Assembly: GCA_947452995.1 (NCBI GenBank)
Contig: CANGEV010000004.1
Coordinates: 1 to 64,000 of the forward strand
Reading direction: 5' to 3'
DNA: 64,000 nt
Origin: Chitinophagales bacterium
Lineage (GTDB): Bacteria > Bacteroidota > Bacteroidia > Chitinophagales > CAIODY01
Shown here: in pieces, positions 56,903-64,000 of the stretch
How the letters are laid out: each line of letters opens with the position of its first letter
Numbering within the stretch: position 1 is the stretch's first letter
Notes under the pieces: model-generated
Databases searched by the model: none
Told to the model about the DNA's origin: nothing
The model's input: only the letters and a program-made list of their open reading frames with translations
Position numbers and translations under genes: made by a program

Positions 56903-57649
56903 TTAAAACAAAGCCAATTGATTGTCAGGAAGAATATCATCCTCATTTTGACCAATCTGCAATAACTTTTTCGTAGAAAGACGCTCCACATATTGATTTA
57001 ATTCGTCTTGCGACCAAGGATTATTGCCATTCAACAGCCATATATCTTGCCATTCCTTAGACAGAAACAAAGGCATTCGAGGTTCGGCTAAAGTAGGGTT
57101 ATTATGAATTTCAGCCATCTTCCCGATTCCTTTAATCGTAACGATACTAGTGGTTTGCAAAAATTCACCTGTGCGCTGATCTGTCCATTCCGAATAAAGG
57201 CCAGCGAAGATCAAAGGCTCATCACTAGCAGGCGCAGAAATGATATGCGGGGCTTTTTTACGGCCATTATGTTGAAATTCATAAAATGCATCCACATAAA
57301 TTAAACAACGCTTACGCGCCAAAGAGTCCTTAAATGAAGGCTTTTCAGCTGCCGTCTCTAAGCGAGCATTAAACGTTTTCGTGCTGATAGATTTTGCCTC
57401 TTCAGCATCTCGCGCCCAAGATGGTATTAAACCCCAACGAAACAGTTGTGGGTTAAACGGATTCTCGTTTGTAAAAACTAGCAAAGAAGGATGTTCAAAC
57501 GCCTTAACGTGCGCCAAAGGTTTCCATGCAGCCTCCTTACTTACCTTATTCAATTGGGCTTCTAACTCCGCAATTATTGAAGGGTCTTCTGATCTATGCT
57601 TGGCATATTTCAGCAGCTGTAAGGTTCCACTTTTAACATCGTAACACAT
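56903..57649 (-). CDS. SRAP/HMCES-type abasic-site processing protein (YedK family)
   Basis: The start is moved to the ATG at 57649, because the family needs its catalytic cysteine at position 2 (MCYDVKSG) after removal of the first methionine; this gives 248 aa. The family forms a stable thiazolidine link with abasic sites in single-stranded DNA to shield them. The conserved Asn in FNARLETAAEKPSF, the Glu in DAFYEFQ and the His in MAEIHNNPTLAEPRMP are all present. Its ATG directly abuts the T run of the PPIase terminator. No SOS box could be recognised and no lexA or error-prone polymerase gene is adjacent. Confidence 0.93.
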   Translation of the reverse strand: MCYDVKSGTLQLLKYAKHRSEDPSIIAELEAQLNKVSKEAAWKPLAHVKAFEHPSLLVFTNENPFNPQLFRWGLIPSWARDAEEAKSISTKTFNARLETAAEKPSFKDSLARKRCLIYVDAFYEFQHNGRKKAPHIISAPASDEPLIFAGLYSEWTDQRTGEFLQTTSIVTIKGIGKMAEIHNNPTLAEPRMPLFLSKEWQDIWLLNGNNPWSQDELNQYVERLSTKKLLQIGQNEDDILPDNQLALF

Positions 57650-57675
57650 AAAAAAAGAGGCCGAATTAATCGGCC
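57650..57675 (-). terminator. Intrinsic terminator after the PPIase, abutting the SRAP start codon
   Basis: The minus strand has a GGCCGA/TCGGCC stem with a 5-base loop, followed by TCTTTTTTT and at once by the SRAP ATG. It lies 8 bases past the PPIase stop. Confidence 0.85.
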
Positions 57676-57683
57676 CCACAAAT

Positions 57684-59684
57684 TTACTTTTTCAAAAGTG
57701 CTTCTACAACACTTTTATTTTCTACAACAGGATACTTATCTCTCAAGGCTGACATCCAAGATTTCTCCAGGTTTGACATATAATCTGCAATTACATAACC
57801 CTTAGCTTCTTCAAAAGTTTTTGGTGTAGATGCAATCACCTTTTTAACGTCGATTATATGATAAGCCCCATCAGATCCATAAACTTTATAAATACCTACT
57901 TTAGCTTTTGCAGAGTCAACATACGCATTATTACCCCGCTCATATTTACCTGCGTCCATACTGAAATCAATCGGATGATCTTTGGTATTAAATTTCACTT
58001 TCATTTGCTCTACACTCAAAATACTCTTTTTGCTGAAAATCTTCTTGAAGAAAGACGGGTGAACGTTTGCAATCACCTCATCTGCCATTGCAGCCGTTGC
58101 ACAACGATAGGTACTAGCTTCTAAACGCTCGCCCCATACATATTCAGAAGCATGCGCTTGAAAATACGATTTCAAACCAGTAGTATCAGTTGTAGAACGC
58201 GACCATACATTCTTTTCTTTCAAATCAAACAGAATCATACCATCTGTATAATCCTTCATCAAATCTTTAAAATCAGCGTACTTCGATTCTAAATTATTCT
58301 CCGCATACTCTAAAATACATTTGTCAACATATTGACCATAAAGACGTAATGCAATATCCTGAGAATTGGTATAAGAACGACGGCTTGGACCGCGTTGCGA
58401 TAGTTCAACATAAGTTGCAAAATCATTTGTAGAATATGTTTTATCACCTAGCTTAAACAATGACTTATTCATAGAAGACATAGAAGCCTTATAAGAGGCT
58501 TTAAGAATAGTAGAATCTAAGGCAGATACCCAAGCGTTCAAGTTTTCAGTATACTCCATAAATGAAGCATCTTGTTTCGCTTGTCGTAAATATGCCTTCT
58601 TTGCTTCTTCAAAACGTGCATCCTTATCAATTAATTTTTTAATCTGATCATGCGACTTCGCGAAGTCAGTTTCAGCACCTTTATGATCTATACGTTTTAT
58701 AATATGAAATCCATAATCAGTCTTTACAGGCGCAGAAATATCTTCATTATTTTTCAAATTGAAAGCAGCAGTTTCAAATTCTGACACCATCTCATTTACC
58801 TTGAACCAACGAAGACGTCCGCCATTTTGTGCTGCCTGACGATCATCACTAGAATCACGTGCATAAACCTCAAACATAGCAGGGTTCTTAGTTACAGCTG
58901 CATAAATACGATTTGCTTTTTGTCGTGCCGCTTCTACAGCAGCAGGACTAGCATTCTTCGCACTAGCAACTAAAATATGTGTTACAAGCATTTGTCCTTG
59001 CGAAGGACGTTTGTTCGTCACTTTGATAAAATGATAACCTAAACTTGTGCGAAAAATCCCAGATACAGAACCAACTGCTGTATTATATATTTGATTCTCG
59101 AAAGCATAAGGAGTTTGCATCGCAGTAAAATAACCAAGATTGCCATGATTTACCTTTACAGAAGGATCCTCTGAACTTTCTGTAGCAACCTTTGCAAAGT
59201 CTTCCTTGTTCTTCATTACACGATCATACATGTTTTTAATCTTCGTGTACGCAGCTAATGTATCTTTCGGAGATGCATCAATTGCACAACGCGCTACGCA
59301 ATGCGAAACTTCCACTTCGTATTGATTACGATTAAAGACCTCTTTGTAAATACTTTCCAACATCCCTTTATCCACCAAATAGTTTTTAGCCAATTGCTTG
59401 CGATAAGTCCCTAGTTCTGCTTTAATAGAAGGCAAAGTATCCAAATGCTGTGCATGCGCTTCTGCAACTACAATTTTGTAGTTTTCGTACATCATCAAAT
59501 TATCACGCATCTCAGCTTCTGTCTGACCTGCATTCTTATTCAAATTATACTTTTGATACGCCTTTGTAAATTCCTTTACAGTAACAGGAGTACCTTTGTA
59601 GGTAAACACAACATCATTCTCGTTTTGAGCAAGGCTTACAAGCGCGATACACAAACTAGAAAAAAGTAAGAAAATCTTTTTCAT
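57684..59684 (-). CDS. Parvulin-type peptidyl-prolyl isomerase (SurA/PpiD-like)
   Basis: A 666-aa periplasmic protein with a signal peptide (to about LVSLAQ). Two parvulin domains are in tandem: about 125-220 (VEVSHCVARCAIDASPKDTLAAYTKIKNMYDRV, NHGNLGYFTAMQTPYAFENQIY, GYHFIKV) and about 235-335 (MLVTHILVASAKNAS, NGGRLRWFKVNEMVSEFETAAFNL, DYGFHIIKR). The flanking helical parts resemble SurA/PpiD chaperone regions. Such proteins help outer-membrane proteins to fold. The many barrel and T9SS proteins in this window would be natural clients, but that is inferred. It ends with a terminator and is divergent from rlmD. Confidence 0.93.
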   Translation of the reverse strand: MKKIFLLFSSLCIALVSLAQNENDVVFTYKGTPVTVKEFTKAYQKYNLNKNAGQTEAEMRDNLMMYENYKIVVAEAHAQHLDTLPSIKAELGTYRKQLAKNYLVDKGMLESIYKEVFNRNQYEVEVSHCVARCAIDASPKDTLAAYTKIKNMYDRVMKNKEDFAKVATESSEDPSVKVNHGNLGYFTAMQTPYAFENQIYNTAVGSVSGIFRTSLGYHFIKVTNKRPSQGQMLVTHILVASAKNASPAAVEAARQKANRIYAAVTKNPAMFEVYARDSSDDRQAAQNGGRLRWFKVNEMVSEFETAAFNLKNNEDISAPVKTDYGFHIIKRIDHKGAETDFAKSHDQIKKLIDKDARFEEAKKAYLRQAKQDASFMEYTENLNAWVSALDSTILKASYKASMSSMNKSLFKLGDKTYSTNDFATYVELSQRGPSRRSYTNSQDIALRLYGQYVDKCILEYAENNLESKYADFKDLMKDYTDGMILFDLKEKNVWSRSTTDTTGLKSYFQAHASEYVWGERLEASTYRCATAAMADEVIANVHPSFFKKIFSKKSILSVEQMKVKFNTKDHPIDFSMDAGKYERGNNAYVDSAKAKVGIYKVYGSDGAYHIIDVKKVIASTPKTFEEAKGYVIADYMSNLEKSWMSALRDKYPVVENKSVVEALLKK

Positions 59685-59795
59685 AAGGTCATTTTAGCTT
59701 TATCTGCGAAAATAAACAAATTCCGATTCTTTGCATATTAAAATCGATGAACGATTTTAGTTCTTTGTTAAAAAATAATAAAGCATTTTTGCAGT

Positions 59796-61193
59796 ATGAA
59801 AAAGCCATTTGTCATTGAACGTCTTACGGTAGAAAAAGTATCCCCTGAAGAAAAATCACTTGCTCGTCATGAGGGGAAAGTAATTTTTATAGACAATGCC
59901 GTTCCCGGAGACGTGGTGGACGTTCGCGTATTCAAAAGCAAAAAAAGCTTTGGCATGGGTACAGCTATACATTTTCACAGCTACTCCCCTATCCGACAAA
60001 CACCTCCATGCGAACACTTTACACTTTGCGGCGGCTGTCAATGGCAAGACATTCAATATACTCACCAGTTAGAATTCAAAGGTAATATTGTGAAAGAAGC
60101 CTTTGAACACGTGGGCAAAGTGCAAGACCTTCCTGCAATTCTACCTACTGTTGGCGCTAAAGAAACCCTTTATTATCGAAATAAGCTTAACTACGGCTTT
60201 TCTGACAAGTCGATAGTGTATGACGACAACTTCAATAACAAAATGCGCTACGTTACCGAAACGGGGGCTGGCTTCCACGTTGCAAAGGATTTTGAACGTA
60301 TTCTTGATATCAAAACTTGTCATCTTCAGGCCGAACCTTCGAATGCTATTCGAAATTTCATAAAGGCATTTCTAATTGAAAACAAAATCACCGTTCACAA
60401 TGTGCGCCGTCATGAAGGTTGGTTCAGAGATATGGTCGTGAGAATGACTAGCAAAGGTCATTTGATGGTGATTATCGCTTATTATTTCGAAGATGAAAAC
60501 GGCCCGAAACTTATGGACGCTTTATTAAAAGCGTTCCCACAAATTGATAGCTTATATTATGTAGTTAATCATAAAATGAACGACTTTACCGGTGATCTAG
60601 ATTTCCATCTGTATCACGGCATGCCACAAATACAAGAAGACTTAGGCCATTTGACTTTTAATATAAGCCCGAAATCATTCTTCCAAACAAATTCCAAGCA
60701 AGCTAAAACGCTCTATGATATTACCAAAGAATACGCTGGCCTGACAGGTGATGAGCGTGTATATGATTTGTATACAGGCACTGGTAGTATTGCATTGTAT
60801 GTAGCCGACCAAGCGAAGGAGGTATTTGGTATTGAGTATGTAGAAGCTGCCATTGAAGATGCGAAAGAGAATGCGAAACTGAATGGAATAAACAATTGTC
60901 ATTTCTTTGCAGGCGATATGGCCAAAGAATTGAATGATAGCTTTATTGTGAAGCACGGCCCACCGGACGTTATCATTGCTGATCCTCCGAGAGCTGGCAT
61001 GCATGGAGATGTAATTGAAATGCTTCTTAAGATTAAAGCTCCTCGTCTTGTGTACGTTAGTTGTAATCCCGTAACGCAAGCGCGCGATTTACAATTATTA
61101 GATGCAGCCTATCGCGTATTAAAAATCCAACCAGTAGACATGTTCCCACATACCAAACACGTAGAAAATATCGCCTTATTAGAATTGAAATAA
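59796..61193 (+). CDS. rlmD: 23S rRNA (uracil-5-)-methyltransferase RumA/RlmD
   Basis: A 465-aa SAM-dependent enzyme that methylates a uracil in 23S rRNA at C5 (U1939 in E. coli). It begins with a TRAM RNA-binding domain (about 8-65). The iron-sulphur cluster cysteines follow (CEHFTLCGGCQWQ, with a fourth in IKTCHLQ). The Rossmann domain has VYDLYTGTGSIALYVADQ and DVIIADPPRAGMH, and the catalytic cysteine lies in LVYVSCNPVTQARDL. All parts are complete. Paralogues of this family can act on tRNA (TrmFO-independent types) or other sites, but the iron-sulphur motif and TRAM domain favour RlmD. It is the only other plus-strand gene besides hutI and the arginase-family gene. Confidence 0.95.
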   Translation: MKKPFVIERLTVEKVSPEEKSLARHEGKVIFIDNAVPGDVVDVRVFKSKKSFGMGTAIHFHSYSPIRQTPPCEHFTLCGGCQWQDIQYTHQLEFKGNIVKEAFEHVGKVQDLPAILPTVGAKETLYYRNKLNYGFSDKSIVYDDNFNNKMRYVTETGAGFHVAKDFERILDIKTCHLQAEPSNAIRNFIKAFLIENKITVHNVRRHEGWFRDMVVRMTSKGHLMVIIAYYFEDENGPKLMDALLKAFPQIDSLYYVVNHKMNDFTGDLDFHLYHGMPQIQEDLGHLTFNISPKSFFQTNSKQAKTLYDITKEYAGLTGDERVYDLYTGTGSIALYVADQAKEVFGIEYVEAAIEDAKENAKLNGINNCHFFAGDMAKELNDSFIVKHGPPDVIIADPPRAGMHGDVIEMLLKIKAPRLVYVSCNPVTQARDLQLLDAAYRVLKIQPVDMFPHTKHVENIALLELK

Positions 61194-61205
61194 GCAGTAG
61201 TACAA

Positions 61206-64000
61206 TTAATGTTGCACTACTACCCTTTCTTGCCAAACACCTTCTGCAGCGTTTATCTGTAAGAGATACATTCCATTTTTCAATTCTTTAGTAGGAATAC
61301 TTATTCCTTGAGCTAACAAATTTAATGGCGCATTCATTTGTGCTCCCTTCATATCCAAGAGCTGAATCATAGCGTTGTGTAACGGAAACAGACTACGAAC
61401 GTAAATATATTCCGAAGCGGGATTAGGCGAAATATTGAAAACTTGATTTACATTCAAATTACTCATTCCTGTGGTATAACTAATGTCTACAGTGTCGGCG
61501 CCCAACGTATACGTTTTTTCAATCCCTTGCAGATCTACAATACGCACATGTTTAGGATAGGCAATAAAATTATAATGTTTTAATTGATTTCCTTTGCCGG
61601 CGATATTTCCTGTTTGAATATCCATATCTGCACGCGCAATCGGGCCATTACCTGATTTAATAGTATGATCTGTACGCACTAAGGCATAATGTAATTCTCC
61701 ATTCGCACTGTATTGATTGAAGGCCATATCAAGTCCATTTACACCTGGGCTTGCAAGCCAGTTGGCGTTCATCCGATGTATATAAGCCGAATTAGGTACC
61801 ACCACATTGGTATCGAAGGCGAATGTAAAGGCTACGCCATAAATACTATCGGCAGGAATGGTCGAAGATCCTAGATGAATATTCGCATAAATATGATCTC
61901 CATTGGCAGCCGTTGAAGTGGAGAATTCAACATAGAGCGGAATACCACTAGTAGAAGACTGCTTCGGATGGGTAAGCCCATAATTAAATGAAATAGCCAT
62001 TGTATCATTTCCATCAATGATCGCATCGCCGTCAGCATCTGCATGCTTGGCATCTACTGACGGAGCCGTGAATAGATTCCAATTATTCGATGGCATACCT
62101 TGAAAGTTACCAAAACCCACATTGCGAGTCGTCCCTGTCCATCCATATCCTAGTCCAATATTCAAAACATCGAAATTGTCTACAATTCCATCATGATTAC
62201 AATCTCCTGGCCATACACAATCCGAAGAACAGGCTTCAATTTTTATAGAATCATTCAAGGTACATCCATTCGCATCAAGCACCTGAAAATGCAATGCTGT
62301 TGTCGAAAGCGGTGTCAAGAATCCTGAAGAACAAGCTCCGCAATTTAAGTTAGGTGTCCAATTAACACTAACGATGGAAGAAGCAGCATTAAAATCAGTA
62401 AGTCCTAAGCTTAATGAATCTCCGTAACTTAAAGTTACGTCAACCAAAGAAGTGACAATTGAATCATATTGCAAATAATAGAATACTTGCAAATTCTGAC
62501 TATCTAATAAATTATCAGAAACAGTCAAAAGAACCGTAGCATTTGCATTTAATTGCACAAACGGACTTGTGCATTGTACACAAGAAAGACTTGCACCGCC
62601 GCTCTGCCAACTATAGCTATAGTTTCCGCTACCACCCGTAATTAATGGTGGATTCAGTTGAATTGAGCTTCCTGCGCAAACGGTAGCGTTGATAGAGGAT
62701 GCATTGGATTGTAATGCTGGAACAATGTTCAGAATAACCGTTGCGGTATCACTTAGATTCGGCGACCCATTATCTGTTAAGACATAGGTAAAAGAATCTA
62801 CTCCAATAAAAGCGGCATTCGGCAAATAATAGAAACGACGATCCCATACACTATATGCAACTGAGCCGTGCAAAGGATTTTGCAAAGTCATCAGCGTTGC
62901 CATGGATAAATTTCCTTGTGGAGACACCGGACCATCAAGATCTACATCATTTTTAAGAACATCCAAATTTTGAGCAATCGTTCTGTTTGCCTCGACATAT
63001 ATTAAATCGGTATTTGCAATCGGAGCATGGTTAATACAAACAGTTTGTAAGGTTGCAAAAACAGTATCAAAGAAATTACATTGATGGAAGGTATCGATAA
63101 CTGTCAAGACAAATATCTCGTTTGCTGTTATCGCAATTGCTGGATTCAGGCTAGTAACCGCACTAATTTGGGTAGTCGTGTTTTGGTATTGCCAATGAGA
63201 TAACATCGTGGAGCTCGCATTGGTAAGGCTTCCATTTAAGTTAATCGTTTGCAATGGACAAACACTAAAGTCGACTCCGGCATTCACTGTTGGTGAAACA
63301 CCGATATTAACTGATTTAGTAATACTATCTACGCAGCCTGTTGTACTCAACAAAACTAACTTAATAGCATAAGTTCCTGAGGTAATATAGTTGTGAATCG
63401 GACTCGCGTTAGTGGCGTAGTTCTGGGCACCGGCCCCCAAATCTCCAAATGACCAAGCATAGGTGCTCATATGAATAGACGTGTCGCCTAAGCATTTAAA
63501 CTGCGTTTGATTATTCACACAATTTTCCAAACTTATAAAGTCGGCGAACTTAAAAATGGTTGGAGCCATTTTCAAGGTATGCCAATACGTGAAAGCGACA
63601 CCTTGTCCTGCCGTTGGGTAAAGTAACATTTCGACAGAATCGCCAATATTGGCAGCACTTAGGTTGCTTAATAAAAAAGTATTTCCTGCGCCAAGACGAA
63701 GGCCTGTATTACTTTTCCAAATTATAGAATCATATGCACCTTGCGGAGCAACTAATTCTAAGTTGGCGCCTCCACAGTAATTTTCTTTCGGAGCGAGGGT
63801 TCCTACCGAACGTAAATCGAAATAGGCCAATGATGCGGCACCAAACGTATTCGTTAAAGGAGTATTACTAAGTTCATAGGTAACAATCACCTTTTGACCA
63901 GCATAGTTCAGTAAGTTAACGTATTGATCCGACCATGGTAGATATTGAATAGTGGTATCGAAGTTTGCTTTCTGCCATTTGTATAGATTCAGACCATTAT
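61206..64000 (-). CDS. T9SS type A secreted protein with PKD, cadherin-like and dockerin-like domains, N-terminus beyond window
   Basis: The track start at 63890 is a GTG inside the gene. Upstream the frame stays open to the window edge (KWQKANFD, YLPWSDQYVNLLNYAG), so the N-terminus is missing. In order the visible part has a jelly-roll-like segment, a PKD domain (YAWSFGDLG), a cadherin-like domain (HAPIANTDLIYV, NDVDLDG) and Ig-like units. Next comes a dockerin-like pair of calcium loops (GDCNHDGIVDNFDVLNIG and DADGDAIIDGNDTMAIS). A ~150-residue cohesin-like beta-sandwich (YGVAFTFAFDTNVVVP) precedes the type A sorting domain (FNISPNPASEYIYV, LKNGMYLLQI, ERVVVQH). It converges on rlmD with 12 bases between the coding ends. 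It is an exported surface or extracellular protein of unknown target. Confidence 0.85.
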   Translation of the reverse strand, partial: NGLNLYKWQKANFDTTIQYLPWSDQYVNLLNYAGQKVIVTYELSNTPLTNTFGAASLAYFDLRSVGTLAPKENYCGGANLELVAPQGAYDSIIWKSNTGLRLGAGNTFLLSNLSAANIGDSVEMLLYPTAGQGVAFTYWHTLKMAPTIFKFADFISLENCVNNQTQFKCLGDTSIHMSTYAWSFGDLGAGAQNYATNASPIHNYITSGTYAIKLVLLSTTGCVDSITKSVNIGVSPTVNAGVDFSVCPLQTINLNGSLTNASSTMLSHWQYQNTTTQISAVTSLNPAIAITANEIFVLTVIDTFHQCNFFDTVFATLQTVCINHAPIANTDLIYVEANRTIAQNLDVLKNDVDLDGPVSPQGNLSMATLMTLQNPLHGSVAYSVWDRRFYYLPNAAFIGVDSFTYVLTDNGSPNLSDTATVILNIVPALQSNASSINATVCAGSSIQLNPPLITGGSGNYSYSWQSGGASLSCVQCTSPFVQLNANATVLLTVSDNLLDSQNLQVFYYLQYDSIVTSLVDVTLSYGDSLSLGLTDFNAASSIVSVNWTPNLNCGACSSGFLTPLSTTALHFQVLDANGCTLNDSIKIEACSSDCVWPGDCNHDGIVDNFDVLNIGLGYGWTGTTRNVGFGNFQGMPSNNWNLFTAPSVDAKHADADGDAIIDGNDTMAISFNYGLTHPKQSSTSGIPLYVEFSTSTAANGDHIYANIHLGSSTIPADSIYGVAFTFAFDTNVVVPNSAYIHRMNANWLASPGVNGLDMAFNQYSANGELHYALVRTDHTIKSGNGPIARADMDIQTGNIAGKGNQLKHYNFIAYPKHVRIVDLQGIEKTYTLGADTVDISYTTGMSNLNVNQVFNISPNPASEYIYVRSLFPLHNAMIQLLDMKGAQMNAPLNLLAQGISIPTKELKNGMYLLQINAAEGVWQERVVVQH

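Noticed and set aside
60675-61079. 134-aa minus-strand ORF inside rlmD
   Set aside because: It is antisense to the conserved methyltransferase domain, with no support as a gene.
61196-61221. Hairpin between rlmD and the dockerin-like gene as a shared terminator
   Set aside because: AGTAGT/ACTACT with a mismatch and a short inner stem is weak, overlaps a coding end and lacks a T run on either strand.
61206-63890. 894-aa track ORF as a complete protein
   Set aside because: The start is an internal GTG, and the frame is open to the window edge at 64000, so the gene is truncated by the window.
1-64000. tRNA, rRNA, CRISPR, insertion sequence, prophage or attachment site
   Set aside because: No direct repeats with regular spacers, transposase, integrase or tRNA-like folds were noticed. 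Protein-level repeats account for the repetitive feel of the window.

Overview
The window comes from a low-GC member of the Bacteroidota (Cytophaga/Flavobacteria/Sphingobacteria-type). The evidence is direct: ten genes end in type IX secretion (T9SS) sorting domains (five type A, five type B/gliding-associated), there is a PorP/SprF family protein, there are two TonB-dependent receptors with carboxypeptidase-like plugs, and several genes carry the Bacteroidota -7 box TAnnTTTG a few bases upstream of the start codon with no Shine-Dalgarno sequence. The genus cannot be named from the sequence alone. No tRNA, rRNA, insertion sequence, phage gene or CRISPR array was seen.

Layout. 1-12 kb: a truncated PNGSFE-type secreted protein, hppD (tyrosine catabolism), a type B SBBP/PKD adhesin, an M6-like metalloprotease split by an in-frame stop codon, a type A secreted protein and a small lipoprotein that may also be cut short by a stop codon. 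12-21 kb: a TonB-dependent receptor, metK, an S41 C-terminal protease and an eight-repeat Calx-beta protein. 21-35 kb: an apparent four-gene unit in which three paralogous giant type B proteins (852, 1544 and 2108 aa) share the same head and tail and differ mainly in the number of internal modules. 35-42 kb: a GT9 glycosyltransferase, then a unit of type B adhesin, PorP/SprF protein and lipoprotein. 42-46 kb: plus-strand hutI and an arginase-family gene, flanking a long helical-repeat protein. 46-51 kb: a four-gene overlapping surface-polysaccharide operon (CapK-like ligase, O-antigen ligase/polymerase, GT4, hexapeptide acyltransferase). 51-57 kb: a T9SS cargo and a TonB-dependent receptor that share a 49-bp upstream element with fixed spacing. 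57-64 kb: SRAP/HMCES protein, parvulin-type PPIase, rlmD and a truncated dockerin-like T9SS protein.

How it fits together. About 35 of 64 kb encodes T9SS cargo, so this is a cell-surface and secretion region interrupted by ordinary housekeeping genes. Nearly all genes are on the minus strand and are separated by well-formed intrinsic terminators, which delimit the transcription units. The most interesting signals are the shared element in front of the receptor/cargo pair, the two genes with in-frame stops, the paralogue ladder with an unnamed ~200-residue module, and the adhesin-PorP/SprF-lipoprotein unit.
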